A stretch of 64,000 bases of DNA from Apoderus coryli (taxonomy: Eukaryota > Arthropoda > Insecta > Coleoptera > Attelabidae). The DNA lies in the NCBI GenBank assembly GCA_911728435.2, contig OU452208.1:6014001-6078000 (forward strand), read 5' to 3'. The position numbers and the translations under genes were made by a program. The notes under the pieces were generated by a model. It ran no database searches and was not told where the DNA came from. It worked only from the letters and a program-made list of their open reading frames with translations. Below are positions 20,790 through 33,316 of the stretch, piece by piece (position 1 is the stretch's first letter; each line of letters begins with the position of its first letter).

Positions 20790-22283
20790 TCAGATGGCCA
20801 GATTTTGCAGGAACCGAGACAATTGAGCGCAGAAAGATCTTACAGGCTCATTGAAATAGTTAATTTCTTGACTAAATCCTTCTATGTTACATATTTGGCA
20901 TGCTCGAAGTAGTGATGCTTTGGATTCATAATTAGTACAAAAAACAGGAACGTGAAATAGTCTGCTACTCCTCGCAGAGGGGCGCAGTATGTTAAAATTC
21001 AACGATCGGAGTAGATTTGAACAGTCCACCAAGCTATTTATAATCTTAAACAGAAAGAATTGTCCGGCATACACTCTGCGAGCAGCCAGCGAACCCATTT
21101 GAAAGCGATCGAGCAGTGCCCTATGATCGAATCCTCTACATGGGAATCTACCGTCAATTTTAAACGCTAAATATTTAAGGAATTTGCGCTGTATGTATCC
21201 AATGTGTCCTGCATGAGATTGGTTAATGGGAGACCATATTATAGATGCGTACTCAAGCTTAGATCTTACCAGAGCACAATACAAATAGGTTACACATTCA
21301 ATATCACGGAAATCTTTGGTAACACGAAACAAAAAGCCAAGCATGCGTTGTGCATCTCGGGTAATACTTTGAATATGATAATTAAATGACAATTCAGTGT
21401 CGACGTAAACTCCAAGATCCCTGACAACATCACCACACTCAAGCGCAGTGTCACTCAGCTGATAGCGATATTCAAAAACAGTTTTCGATTTCGAAAATAT
21501 GACAAACTTACATTTATTAATATTTAAAGGCAATTTATTATAGTTACACCAATCTTCAACCTTAGATAAGTCGCGCTGCAACAATACGTAATCCGAAGTG
21601 TCTCGAATAACACGATACAACTTCAGATCGTCTGCAAACATCAAATGGTTGCTTGTAAGTTCCTGCGATATGTCATTAATGAAAATTGAAAATATTAACG
21701 GTGCCAAACAGCTGCCCTGATGCGCTCCGCTGGTGGGTGTGAAAGTTTCCGATTTATGACCATTGTATTCGACATAGTGTTGTCTATCAGACAAGTAGGA
21801 GGCCAAAAACGTTAAAAGATCGTCATGAAAACCCAACCGCGACATTTTCCGTAGGACAAGCGAATGATCTAGCTTATGGAAAGCCTTCGAAAAATCTGTA
21901 TAAATCGCATCGATCCGCATACCCTCCCCGAGGGTACGAAATAAATCCTCTAGAAAACAGGTTAGGTTGGTTACTGTAGAGCGGCCTAGGAAAAAACCGT
22001 GCTGCTGTGGATCAATCTGATGCTTAATTTGAGTAAATATTTTTCGGTGTAATGCCGCTTCAAAAACCTTCGAGAAGTTCGGCAGGAGCGAGACGGGTCT
22101 ATAATTTTCAACATGATCATTCTCAGCAGATTTATGGATTGGGCAAATGCGGGAAATGTTCCAAGCTTTTGGGAGTATATTGGATATCAGAGACCTATTA
22201 AACAGAGTCTGCAGTGGAACGGCGAAAACAGACGCACAATCTCGTAAAATGAAAGCGGGGATGTCATCCGGTCCCGAAGTCAT
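20790..22283 (-). CDS. LINE reverse transcriptase ORF (5'-truncated)
   Basis: Open frame of 497 codons covering the RT. It runs from a TSGPDDIPAFILRDC opening, through YRPVSLLPNFSKVFE, motif A YTDFSKAFHKLDH and motif B-like SGAHQGSCLAPLIF, to FADDLK. The thumb follows (LEYASIIWSP, QRKFLKYLAFKIDGRF), then a Cys-containing C-terminus. In motif A the usual FD is FH, and in motif B the usual VPQG is AHQG, so activity is doubtful. Endonuclease and ORF1 are missing upstream, so this is a 5'-truncated copy although its frame is clean. It is a close relative of the copy at 455-1702. Confidence 0.82.
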   Translation of the reverse strand: MTSGPDDIPAFILRDCASVFAVPLQTLFNRSLISNILPKAWNISRICPIHKSAENDHVENYRPVSLLPNFSKVFEAALHRKIFTQIKHQIDPQQHGFFLGRSTVTNLTCFLEDLFRTLGEGMRIDAIYTDFSKAFHKLDHSLVLRKMSRLGFHDDLLTFLASYLSDRQHYVEYNGHKSETFTPTSGAHQGSCLAPLIFSIFINDISQELTSNHLMFADDLKLYRVIRDTSDYVLLQRDLSKVEDWCNYNKLPLNINKCKFVIFSKSKTVFEYRYQLSDTALECGDVVRDLGVYVDTELSFNYHIQSITRDAQRMLGFLFRVTKDFRDIECVTYLYCALVRSKLEYASIIWSPINQSHAGHIGYIQRKFLKYLAFKIDGRFPCRGFDHRALLDRFQMGSLAARRVYAGQFFLFKIINSLVDCSNLLRSLNFNILRPSARSSRLFHVPVFCTNYESKASLLRACQICNIEGFSQEINYFNEPVRSFCAQLSRFLQNLAI

Positions 22284-22367
22284 TTTGGGTTTAATTGTTT
22301 GATTTATTTACGGTTTGCAAAGAGAAATAACAGACAGTTGTTTGATGTCTTTGAATTAAAGATCGAG

Positions 22368-22535
22368 ACAGCACTGCACATAGAAATCAAGGCAAGTACG
22401 AATTAAAGAAGTTTCATACATGTGCCACGGAGCTTAATTGGTAAAACACCTCACCGCCAAACGGGAGATGTGGGTTCAAATCACACTTCTGTCACGGAAT
22501 TTTTTTTTTTAATTCGTACATGTTAGTTTATTTCA
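22368..22535 (+). repeat. tRNA-like SINE repeat, copy 2
   Basis: Second copy of the 150-bp unit at 20558-20720. It shares AGCACTGCACATAG, a TTAATTGGTAAAACACCTCA A-box-like region and the B-box-like GGGTTCAAATCAC, then a T-run and AATTCGTACAT. The direct orientation on both sides of a LINE is unusual. Confidence 0.6.
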
Positions 22536-22989
22536 ATTTTCTCTATTTCGGTGTACGATCTCAACTTATACTTTATATTAAAAATATAAAGCTATGTATG
22601 AAATTTGCACTTGCGAGCAACCAAGGCGAAATCCCCAAAGCAATCAATTGTAATTTGCAACGTCACTATGAGTAAATCTTTCCCTTACTCGTATGGGATT
22701 TCATGCAGCGTCATCGGTTCAGCAAATATTTTAAAATAGAATTGGAGGTGAACAATTGAAATGCGGTTTCTCTGAAACCAAAAACACGTATTGGATTGGA
22801 AACAGCTAAAGTAAACTTGTTTCTAACCAAACTAGAGGCAGATACGTTTTCCTTCAAAAGTATCAATGCATAAGACTAAGGATAAATAGATATCGTTAGA
22901 GGTAGGTAAGGTCACGACTTGAACAATGTGAACACTAAATAACCCTAAAATTGTTTTTTTTTTTTTAATATTAATCGGTTAAAACTACA

Positions 22990-24275
22990 GTAGACTCGCG
23001 CTAGTGTGAACACACGCGTGTGTAAACCTTTCAGTAATATTGTGACGAATATTAAAATGTCCCCTGCGCTTAGAGATAAATAAATACATCCGGCAACACC
23101 GCGTTGGCTATACTATTGTAACCAGATGTAATCGTTCTTGAATGCTCGCGACTCAAACTAACCAGAGGCGACTCTGTACAGATTTAATAGGCTATACCTC
23201 GTTCGGGGCAGCGCTGTGTTAATTTGGTAGAATGTGCCTCGCTTACCGTATAGATGTGGATGGACGTACGCGCGCCAGAATGTCGTACAACAAACGACTA
23301 TTTACTGGAAGTGTTCGAGGAAGGAGAAAAAACATATAAATAGCCAACGTATAATAGGGACAGACAATCAGTCATGAAGTGAAGAGTGAATTGTTGAGAA
23401 AAGTGTTGTGACATATAAATTATAGTAAAATAAATAGTGAATATAAGAGTTTAAGTTTGTTGTTGTTTGATGTTGTCGTATGTGTGTTGCCGATCCCGGA
23501 ATTTTTCGACATAAGGAATAAACGGAAATGTTAAGTATAGAATTCTTGCAACTGCTCAAAACCAAAAAATTAACACACCACCAAATATACAACGCCGACA
23601 GACAGTATGTTTCAAGTTGTGAAAAAACTGCACCAGGTCTCAAACAGTCCAAGCAAACAGTTACATTTCTGAGCTGTACAAACGCATTAGAATATCATAA
23701 GCTGAAGCCACTTGTAATCCTTTCGATGTTTCAAAGATTTCTATAACCCCCGCATTTACAAAAACAGCCAGAATGCTTGGATGACACAAAAAATTTTTAA
23801 GGATTCGTTCTTTAAACATTTTGTTCCGGAGGGATGTTTTTAGATTGACCATTTTTTACTGAAAATGGAACCAAGATTTACAAGATATCACAGCGGCATC
23901 ATTGGAAATCGTAAATGCTGAATCGTTGGTTGATTCAGACATGGAAGAAGGTGAAGCTGAAAAACCTAAGAAAGTTTCTGTTACAGAGGTTCTGGCGTTG
24001 ATGACATCGGGAGTCTAAGAAACATTCAAGCCAAAGCGGTAGCCATCCAATGGTCAGCTGGAAAGGCAAAAATTACAACTTACTCTAATAAATAAACTGG
24101 CAAAAATTACTTAATAAATATATTGGCAAGTATCTATTGTATTTATTTTTCTTAAATTTTAAGTTTGGAGATCATTGCTGAGAGTATTTTGCATTTTTAA
24201 GTAGGCCTTCGATGATGTGAACAGTCTCGATAAAATTAACACTTCCGGTTTTTTGTGTTCACACTAGCGCGAGTT
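22990..24275 (+). mobile_element. pogo/Tigger-like DNA transposon fossil
   Basis: The left end CAGTAGACTCGCGCTAGTGT and right end (complement at about 24253-24275) share the 19-bp inverted repeat CTCGCGCTAGTGTGAACAC. Inside, degraded frames recall a CENPB/Tigger DDE domain: QIYNADRQY, TFLSCTNALEYHKLKPLVI, KNAWMTQ-like pieces. A C-terminal MEEGEAEKPKKVSVTEVLAL segment lies at about 23941-24005. Many frameshifts make it inactive. Confidence 0.72.
23040..23520 (+). repeat. possible solo LTR inside the pogo fossil
   Basis: A GC-richer block inside the pogo element starts TGTGACGAATATT. It contains a TATA-like ACATATAAATAGCC near 23332 and a TCAGT initiator-like site near 23372. This is the layout of an arthropod LTR, but I could not define a target-site duplication or the 3' boundary, so the call is tentative. 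Confidence 0.35.
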
Positions 24276-24379
24276 TGCACGAATGAGCTTTTCATAAAAT
24301 TTGACCCTGGAGGACCTTGGTTAATTTTTTTCTATCTTCGACAGGAACATGATTTCCCATAAGAAACTGTACTTAATCC

Positions 24380-25625
24380 GCGATCGGACATTTTGTCCAG
24401 GATGTGGCGGGTGCTTTTGAGGACAGTTTGCTGGAGGTATTTTCTGCGACCTGTCGAAGGCTTTCGACTGTGTCAATCAGGATATTTTGCTTGGAAATAT
24501 GGCGTACAAAATTCATCATTTAAACTCCTGGCAAGCTATTTGGATCGACGTCAACAGCGAACATTTTATAACAACGTTATGTCTGATATGTCCTTCGATT
24601 AAACATGGTGTCCCACAGGGCTCTGTGTTAGGGCCTTTGCTATTTCTTATATACGTTAATGATCTTCCAGGGAGACTCATTTTACACTGTTCGCGGATGA
24701 CACGACGATGCTCCGAGTGTCCAGTAGCCTCGAAAGTCTTCAAAATCAGTAGCGGGAGATGCGGTCGAGGGCTTCCGACTGGTTTGAGGATAATAAGCTC
24801 TGTTTGAATCAAACTAAAACAGAAACAATTATATTTTCGCTTGGCGATATTCGGGACATTGACAATCCTTCAGGAGGAGGAGAAGTATTTGGACACTGTG
24901 CTTGATTCGAGATTGTGTTGGGATCAGCATGTTGAGAGCGTTACCGGCAAGCTGTGTAAGATCGTCTACCTGTTGGGCAGCCTGAGGGACGAGGTGTCTA
25001 TTAGCGTTCTAAGAACAACATATTTTGCCTTATTTCAAAGCGCTATGTCATATGCAATTCTGAACTGGGGGCACTATAGCCATGCCAGTAGCGTTTTTAA
25101 AATACAGAGGCGTGCAATTCGATCTATGCTTGGCCTAAATTATCATGAGGATTCTAACCCTACCTAGTCTATACACATGGGTATCTCTGTTACACGTGAG
25201 AAGTCACATAGATGAGTATGTATTTGCCAACGATATGCATGCTCATAATACTAGGCATGGAAATAATATCTTTGTTGATTTCACGCGTTTGTCAAGAAGC
25301 AGAAATGCCTTCAATTACTATGACCCTGTGTTCTATAACAAAATGCCGAATGAATTAAGAACATTATCAACATCAAGTTTTTCAAACAGGGTTAAGGAGT
25401 TTCTACTGAACGAAGCCTTTTATAGTGTTCATGAATTTTTAAACTGTACAAATATATTTTAATGTGTAATGTTTGTCACAAATTTTTGTCTTTACGTTGT
25501 CTACTGTACTTATTGTATTGTAGTTTATTTCCTAAGTATATGTTTTTTCTTGTTTGTTTGACTTGTGTAAAACCATGTTGGTTTGAAAGTACCAATAAAC
25601 GATTTATTTATTTTATTTACTTTGG
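24380..25625 (+). pseudogene. non-LTR retrotransposon fossil
   Basis: Degraded RT on the plus strand. Motif A is CDLSKAFDCVNQDILLG near 24450. Motif B is GVPQGSVLGPLLFLIYVNDL near 24604. The ADD box is frameshifted near 24690. The thumb region continues (YLDTVLDSRLCWDQHVESV, then AMSYAILNWG, IQRRAIRSMLG), with a tail frame to 25462. It ends with (TTTA)n-like sequence near 25600. Multiple frameshifts. Confidence 0.75.
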
Positions 25626-25703
25626 GCCACCCTGTACAATGGGTAGAAAAAATTTGGGGAAAAAATAAATAAAGAAAAAAACAATTTATTTTAATTTACC
25701 CAC

Positions 25704-25824
25704 CTGCCATAATTGGAACAACTTGATGTATATGTAATGATCGCTTGACACGAGATTCGACAATTTTTTTCTGTTTTTAATAATGTCGTCCTTGTTCTCA
25801 TGTAACGGCAGAAACAAAGATTCC
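25704..25824 (-). CDS. bgcn: YTHDC2/Bgcn-like exon: HA2 region
   Basis: Exon of 121 bp (phase 2 in, phase 0 out), acceptor GAACCTTTCAG and donor GTGGGT. Its first G completes AAG with the exon at 30640-30920. It encodes ESLFLPLHENKDDIIKNRKK, then SSDHYIYIKLFQLWQ. This is the DEAH helicase pattern DPF.LP......(R)...F...SDH...L.AF..W. The DPF is ES-L here. It is too short and Met-poor for ORF listings but both phases fit exactly. Confidence 0.85.
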
Positions 25825-26104
25825 CTGAAAGGTTCAAATATAGTTGTACTTACAATTGTTAACTAACTACGAAATTCGTTGACATAATGTTTCATTAAAT
25901 ATAAAGGGTGACTGGGAATGTCATTTGTTATGAATGAAATAGTAGATCAAACTGTGTAATTTTCACAGTAATCAAGGTCGGAGTATCACTTCAAAACCGC
26001 ATTATCTATTCAAGGGAAGTAGCCTTAGCAAAGGAATCGTAGAGGGTATAGAAGAGACGAAACTTGAGGAATATGTTAGTATTTAGAACATTCTAACCGG
26101 TCCG

Positions 26105-26970
<866 letters not shown>

Positions 26971-26989
26971 AAAATTGTGGGTTGTAGTT

Positions 26990-28730
26990 GACTGACACAA
27001 AAAAAGTCGACGAACCTGGAAGTTCGACCAACTTTAAACCAGTGACTCGTTTTAATTTATAATTTTTTTTGTTTATAGGGCTGTTCTTTGTGATTATCAT
27101 GAGTCTTTGAGCCTGTTATCCAACTGTGATTTTGCAGATTTCCTAAACAAAAAGATTAGTGTCTTTTTCTTTAATTTTTGAGCACCCTGTGATATTTTTC
27201 AGCCAACGAAATATTATTTAGCCCTCACCAATATGGTAAGTGAAGTTTAACTGAAATTTTATTTTTTGACTCTGAGCTTTTTGGAACCATTAAAGGCCAT
27301 ATCACCAGAAAAAAAAACATGATTGAAGGAATTTTCACGGGAGTGTATCAGTCCAGGAAGATTTTCCGGCCCTACAAAAGGGGAAACTGAGACAGCACTG
27401 CATCAGCTATTAAATAAGGCGGAATATGTCCTGGAGACCAGGGAGGTTCTACTCGTAACCTTCCTGGATATACAGGGAGGCTCCGATAACGTTCGAACGA
27501 GCTCAATACTAGGAGCACTGAGGCATCAATGCGACTTCCTGCAGGTGGATAAACTGCATGCTTAAAGGAAGAATGGTATATACGTTAGTAATAGCAAAGC
27601 CTATCCGAGGGCGCCCGTAGGGGGGAGGACTATATCCTCTGATGTGGAACCTTGTTATAGACGATTTGCTAAAAGTTTTGGACAATGAACGATTTGGGCT
27701 TCTGGGTTTTGCAGATGACCTAGTCATACATGTTCAGAGAAAGTTTAATAACATAGTAAGGGAACGTATGCAACGGGCCCTTGATATAGCAACTAACTGG
27801 ACTTTGGAACAGGAACAGGTAAAGTCAGCAACGATCGCTTTCACCAGGAGAAAGAAAACAGATGGACTAGGACCACTGTACCTTCAAGGTGACAGCGTAA
27901 GAATGTCCGGGGAGGTAAAGTATTTAGGTAGGGCAAGATGATGCACTTGTTGTACACTGCGGTAGTCAGACCTATGATAACATATTCGTCGCTGGTTTGG
28001 TGGACGAAGATGAAACAGCATACCGCCATTGCTGAGTTGGCAAGGTACAGAGACTTGACTGCTTAGCTATCACGGAATCTTTTAGAACTACTCAGACAGC
28101 AGCAATGGAAGTATTGCTGAACCTCCCGCCCTTCCAAGGATGGAGGCGGGGGCGGCAATCATTAGACTGTGAGGGTTAGTAGAAACTGTACCCACTCATC
28201 AGGGCATACAAAAATTAGGGCATGTATTGGAAAGGGCATCATAGACATGCCTATAGTACTCTTTACTGAACATTGCGCTCTGAGAGACCACATAAATAAG
28301 ATGGGGCTGTATATCCGGGACCTGCAATGTAGATTGTGTAATAGGGCAGTTGAAACAGCTTACTATGTGGTATGTGAGTGTGTAGCCTTACAACGAAGGA
28401 GACCCCCTATTTTTGGGCATGCGCTGATTGCGCTAGCAGATATTGACACCCAACACATAACTGAACACCAATAAGTTAGTGGAGGGCAGAGGGTTGTTGG
28501 AATGGGTGGCATAAAATACGGGGAATTTTCACAATAAGCCCATGCAGTGAAATCGGGGACTTATGTCGAACGGACCCATTCCAAAAAAAAACAGCTCTGT
28601 CAGCATATCTTTGAGATTTGCCATAGTCTACTAAAGACATTACACGAGCCATTTCTATTTTAGAAATTAAAAGTGTTCAAAGTTGGTCGAAATTTCTGGT
28701 ATGTCGATTTTTTTTTGTGTCTCTGTATGA
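26990..28730. mobile_element. inverted-repeat-flanked unit containing a LINE fossil
   Basis: Diverged inverted repeats of about 60 bp (26990-27060 and 28665-28730; both with GACACAAAAAAA and TTCGACCAACTTT) flank the LINE remnant. The left one directly abuts the cox1 copy. It could be an element that captured a LINE, or a chance pair of repeat ends. Confidence 0.4.
27200..28500 (+). pseudogene. I/R1-type LINE fossil (reverse transcriptase)
   Basis: Frames in succession: TFLDIQGGSDNV (motif A, degraded) near 27460; WNLVIDDLLKVLD and LGFADDLVIHVQ (catalytic box) at 27642-27730; RTTQTAAMEVLLNLPPFQGW near 28090; and a zinc-knuckle-like tail (CRLCNRAVETAYYVVCECVA) at 28330-28390. This arrangement is typical of I/R1/Jockey-type LINEs. 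Many frameshifts. Confidence 0.75.
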
Positions 28731-29215
28731 AACTACAAGATATTTTTAACACACGGTTTTTTGTAATAGTAACCCCTGGGAAATTAGTTTTTCATGTTAC
28801 AGAGCGTTGTGAAGGGTCAGAATTTAATGGAATTTGAATGTTTTCCACAAAATTATCAATTTTGCAAGAAAATTCTTCAACACTTACTCGATTGTTGCAG
28901 ATTTGTAACGATATATGCAAATGTACTATATTTGAGTACGTAAATATTAAGGGTTTGGATTAGACTTTATTTGTATATTGATTTTGGTTGCTGCTAACGA
29001 CAAAGAAATCCAAATATCTTTGGTAGAAAAAGGAAAGTAACCATCGTGTTCGCAAAGTCCACTATTCGATTAAAAGTTTTCAGGTTTAACTTTCAAAGTT
29101 TTGAGTTTCGTTGTCTTGTGAGCCGTATGGGACAAATAGCAGTAATTCTGCATATTAAGACACAGGTATGGAGAATTCAAACGTCGAGGGGTGAGCCTTA
29201 GCGACAATCAAAGTG
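28731..29215. other. intron, no feature recognised
   Basis: AT-rich intronic DNA without supported features. Confidence 0.3.
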
Positions 29216-29219
29216 CACA

Positions 29220-29570
29220 TACAACATCCTTGTACAAAAGAGGTACAAGGATATTCTTAAAACCAACATGAAGAAGTGTGGCTTAAATGTGAAGAACAAC
29301 TGGGAGCAGATCGCGAACGACAAACCGAGAGGGAGGCGTACCATTTATGAGGGACATCAAGAGCAGCGTCGACGACATGAGGATGCGAAGAGACAGCATC
29401 GAAAGGAGAGAGAACGCATCGATCGGGCAGCCGGTGAATGGTGGTGATTGGGTGTGTCAATTTTGTGACAGGATTTATGACTCGAGGATCTGTCTGTTTA
29501 GCCATCTAAAGAAGAAATCCTTGAGTTTGGAGTAATTCATACTCGTTAGCGAGTGAATGCTGATGACGAT
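29220..29570 (+). pseudogene. LINE C-terminal tail fragment
   Basis: Plus-strand copy of the tail found inverted at 3091-3540: RYKDILKTNMKKCGLNVKN, WEQIAND, then ERIDRAAGEWW in one frame and CQFCDRIYDSRICLFSHLKK in another. The C-terminal CxxC...H motif is zinc-finger-like. Confidence 0.6.
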
Positions 29571-29759
29571 GTAAATAAGGTACCAAGATGTACTCGTATC
29601 AAGAGCAGTTTTGGTCATTCAAGAAACCATACATTATGAAAACGAAGACTTCTACTGAGCCTCAAGCTATCGTGGTTGCTTTTTAATGTCTTCCAGTTTT
29701 ATAGACTTGACTCATTTTCAATATCCCTAAATGCATCCTCATGATGTGACGTAAGCTGA

Positions 29760-30340
29760 GTTAACAAAACAGCAGGGTTTCGACCATTATCTTCAGTAGA
29801 CTAGATTTAGTTTGAGGTGAGTGTTCAGGAGGATGATTTTGTTTCAATATAAAGAAGAAATTATGACGTGGAATCTTCATAGTCGCTATAAAAATCACTC
29901 CAAAAACCAGGCAGCAATGGAAGCAACGAGCTTTTCTCATCAAAAAAACTCCGAAAAGGCAAAAACCCTTTTTAGGAAATCGAAAGTGATTCCCATTGAC
30001 TCTTTGGAGAACAGAAGAAGGACCATCACAATCAACGAAGAATTAAAAAAAAACAGACCCTTCTGGCCAGAAAAAAGTGCTCGCAACGGCCAAATTGGAG
30101 ACTATGAGGTACTGCCACATGCCTCATATTCGCCAGACCGGACCCCGTCCGACTCTTTTTTTTTTTTTTTTTTTTTTGTACCCAAACATAAAAATTTGAC
30201 ACCGGGGTAAGCGTTTACGTTGATTGAGAAATTAGTAGCGAGGATAAGTTTTTTTTAGGTTTGCCGCATCAGCGTTTGAAAAAGTTGGAGACAAGGTAAA
30301 AGTATATCCGCCTATCTTAAAGAACAAATCAATAATAATA
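29760..30340 (+). pseudogene. mariner-type transposase fossil with T-run insertion
   Basis: Plus-strand frame 29821-30210 recalls a mariner DDE region (SRYKNHSKNQAAMEATSF, KSKVIPIDSLENRR, then VLPHASYSPDRTPSDSFFF). It is interrupted by a run of about 19 T near 30160, with PKHKNLTPG after it. Catalytic residues are mostly lost. Confidence 0.6.
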
Positions 30341-30639
30341 ATAAAAAAAAATAATGCATCCATCAATAATTATTATCATATCACCCTCGTAAGTTAACCT
30401 GAAGAACTATGACAAAAAGTTGGGATAACCTTCAGTGCGTCCCAGCGGACAAACATTTATAAAGAATTCTTATAACACTGCACCCTCCTGAGATGTTATA
30501 CACCCCTCTTGCAATAAAGCGGATGAACTAGGGGTGGATATATTTAGTAAGGTTTAAATCCAAACTGTCTCCGCCACATTCCTAAAGTTTCCTTTTCCAC
30601 TTTACACCCCCTTTTCAATAATAATTAATAAAATATTAC

Positions 30640-30920
30640 TTTTCCGACAATACAGCTGCCAACGTAAGCGCCGGATCGAGACACTTGAAAATACATGCCA
30701 AAATCAGAAACTTTCCCAAATACGGCGGTATATCCAACAATGCCAAATATTCTCCTAGCGGTGTTAACTCGCCAATATCATTGATTGCGTTCAACAGCTG
30801 TAGATTTTTCACTGATTGTTTCACCGCATCCGTTTGTGGTGCATCGGGTGTATCTTCCAACCATGACGAGTACGAACTGATGTAGTCGAGAGTGATGTAT
30901 TTTGTGCGCAAACAAATACC
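30640..30920 (-). CDS. bgcn: YTHDC2/Bgcn-like exon: winged-helix and HA2 start
   Basis: Exon of 281 bp (phase 0 in, phase 2 out), acceptor GCTTTCAG and donor GTAATA. It encodes GICLRTKYITLD, a helix with VKQSVKNLQLLNAINDIGEL, then TPLGEYLALLDIPPYLGK and LILACIFKCLDPALTLAAVL. This is the classic DEAH-helicase segment (LxLxxK.L..., A...L..L.AID....LT.LG..LA.LPV.P.LGKM......CLDP.LTIA). It is among the best conserved exons and anchors the gene identification. Confidence 0.95.
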
Positions 30921-31365
30921 CTGAAAGCAAATTAACGATATATTTTTTCTTCTAATGACATTTTTTAATTAAATAGTAAATTGGAAATGAATAACACTGC
31001 TGTTGTATACTTAAATAAATTGGTAATTTGGAAATATAATTAAAGCAAACACCAGTAAATTGCAGAGCAGTTAAACTAGAGCTTTTTGGACTCTAGAATC
31101 GAACAATAATCTCATGGGATGACTTTTTTTATTGGGACAGGCTATTACCCCAAATTTTATTATTTGTGCAGACCAATATAAAAGCTATAATACAGGGTGT
31201 TAATTATTAAGTATACAGAGTGAGTCGGGAGGAATGGGCCTAACTCTAAGGGTGTAATCTATGCATCAAAATAATAAGAAAAAACTCAAATGTTGTTATC
31301 CAATATTCATTTGTTTGTTGTATAAGGCAAAAACAAAAATATTGCATTAATGTAGCATTCTTGTA

Positions 31366-31982
31366 ATTTATTTATTTATTTACCATTAGGAATACAAACA
31401 GATAACAAAAGAATCCACAACAGTATTCACAATATAATACAAGTTTCTGCCAAATGTATTTATCAAAAAAAAAATTAATTTAAAATATACATAAAATGAA
31501 GAATTTATTTACTTAAGCCTAAATATTACATTAAATAAACACAATACTACCCAATAAAGAGAAAAACAAAACAAAAAACCACCTACATGAACAGACCCCT
31601 CACAAACGACTTAAACCGGGCCAAGGATATGTCAAACAAGTCTACGTCAGCACGATACAAATTACATGTTCGCAAAATGCGACAGATAGGCGAATTCTTT
31701 CCCGAGTTTGTTCTTCTAAAAGGAATTGCAAAGATTTCATGTGACCTCAACATACGCGCAGGTTCATTTAATTCAATGTCATTATATATTGATGGAGAAT
31801 CCAAAAATCCATTCAGAATTTTAAACACAAATATCAGATCGGACACCTTTCTTCTGTTTTCCAATGACAAAATACTATACCTGCGCATAATAGGTTCATA
31901 ATTACCTCTTTGCAGAATTATATTTGACTTAAAACTTAAGTATCTAAGAAATTTATGTTGAATGCTCTCCAATCTCTGCCTA
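31366..31982 (-). pseudogene. LINE 3' fragment inside the DD41D element
   Basis: Minus-strand frame 31583-31972 encodes an RT C-terminal tail (SIQHKFLRYLSFKSN, then SLENRRKVSDLIFVFKILNG, ending FKSFVRGLFM). It is followed by a 3' UTR ending in (AAAT)n near 31368. Strongly 5'-truncated, as is usual for LINE insertions. Confidence 0.75.
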
Positions 31983-32012
31983 TATATTAATAATTACATT
32001 ATGGGTGATGCT

Positions 32013-32302
32013 CTCTCTCTCTCTCTCTCTCTCTCTATATTATTGGCCTCTACAACTAGGTAATTTAGCCATTTCTTTAGTTATATATATTTGTGAGAAA
32101 TCTTGGACCTACAGTTTAGCGTGGAATCCGAACCACGGTCATCGACTGCCAGATGCCAGCACCTAAGACTATGTAGTCCATAACTACATGACATTGGCAA
32201 GCCTACCGACTCGGCCGGGAGCTCCGTCCACCCACGCGACCAGATACTGCGATATCATAATCACGCCGATGCGCGCTAGCACATGTGGGCATCTCCCGGC
32301 CC
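32013..32302 (-). mobile_element. tRNA-derived SINE with 13-bp target-site duplication
   Basis: Flanked by perfect TATGGGTGATGCT copies at 32000-32012 and 32303-32315. On the minus strand it contains a Pol III A box (GGCCGAGTCGGTAGG) and B box (GGTTCGGATTCC) about 90 bp apart, and ends in a (GA)n tail (CT run at 32011-32036). Its length is about 290 bp. The perfect duplication marks a fairly young insertion. Confidence 0.85.
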
Positions 32303-32399
32303 TATGGGTGATGCTTTTGATTGTTGTGCTGCCACTATCCTATTAGTGTCAGTATAAAAGGTTACACTGAATCACCCAAGGATTCACCGTTAACTTTCG

Positions 32400-32700
32400 G
32401 ATTTGTATTTAAATTCTTTAAAATGTCACCCAATTATTCACATCTCGAATGCTACAGCGGCTGCTGAATAATATCGTGAACGATTTCCACATGAAAGAAC
32501 ACCGAACAGAAAGGTCTTAATCAGAGTTTTCAACAAACTTTGCGAGACCGGAACGCTTCCAAGTGCTAATGTAACATTCGAACCAGCCATTCAACAGGGT
32601 TTAGAAGAAATAGAAAATTTAGAAGATTTAGTGGAAGAAGAGGCTACGACGAGCTCACGAAGGATTGGAAATCAGTTGGGGATTCCCAAACAAAGAGTCA
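32400..32700 (+). pseudogene. DD41D transposase N-terminal part
   Basis: Plus-strand pieces resemble the helix-turn-helix half of the transposase (RFPHERTPNRKVLIRVFNKL, then LPSANVTF and ATTSSRRIGNQLGIPKQRV). The frame is cut by the MITE starting near 32706. Confidence 0.65.
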
Positions 32701-32705
32701 TCAAT

Positions 32706-33130
32706 ATACAGGGTGGTCCAAATTGGACAATTTTGATAGGAAACATCGATTTCTAGAGGAGTTAGATGAAAACTAACCTACATGTCACGAGCTCGATGTT
32801 CAAACGAAATCAAATGCCGAAAACCGCACCTCGATATCTTGAATTGTTTAAAAGATACAGGGTGGTTTTGAGTTTAGTGCATTTTTAACCTACCACTCTT
32901 TAAAAAAAACTAGAGACACCACTGGATTCCTCTCGAAAATGTGCCTTGCAAATGTTTTCACAAAAACAAAAAATAATCATAAATAAATAAGTTACAGGGG
33001 TAGGTTAAAAATTAACAAAAGTGAGAACCACCCTGTTTTTAAATGGTTCAAGATATCGAGGTGCGGTTTTCGGCATTTGATTTCATTTGAAAATCGAGCT
33101 CGTGACAAGTATTTATATTACTTATAGTAG
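32706..33130. mobile_element. inverted-repeat MITE with double ACAGGGTGG
   Basis: Starts ATACAGGGTGGTCC at 32706 and holds an internal ATACAGGGTGG at about 32857. The arms around 32790-32900 and 33000-33115 are inverted copies sharing CCGCACCTCGATATCTTGAA. No coding capacity. It interrupts the host transposase and is followed by an ATT run at 33181-33199. Confidence 0.75.
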
Positions 33131-33316
33131 TTTTAGTATGATATGTATGACGATGCAGATGACTACGGTTAAAAAGCAGAATTATTATTATTATTATTAA
33201 TAATCGTCATGTTTTATCGCACATACTTTTTACTGACGAAGCTACATTCACCCGTTACGGCATAAATAATTGTCGAAACTCCCATGTATGATCGGACGAA
33301 ACTCCTCACGCAATAG

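Noticed and set aside
20790..22283. A host gene because of its long clean frame
   Set aside because: It is a LINE reverse transcriptase with the FADDLK box and a paralogous fragment at 455-1702.
23040..23520. Complete LTR retrotransposon
   Set aside because: No gag or pol follows, no second LTR is present, and a target-site duplication could not be found. At most a solo LTR.
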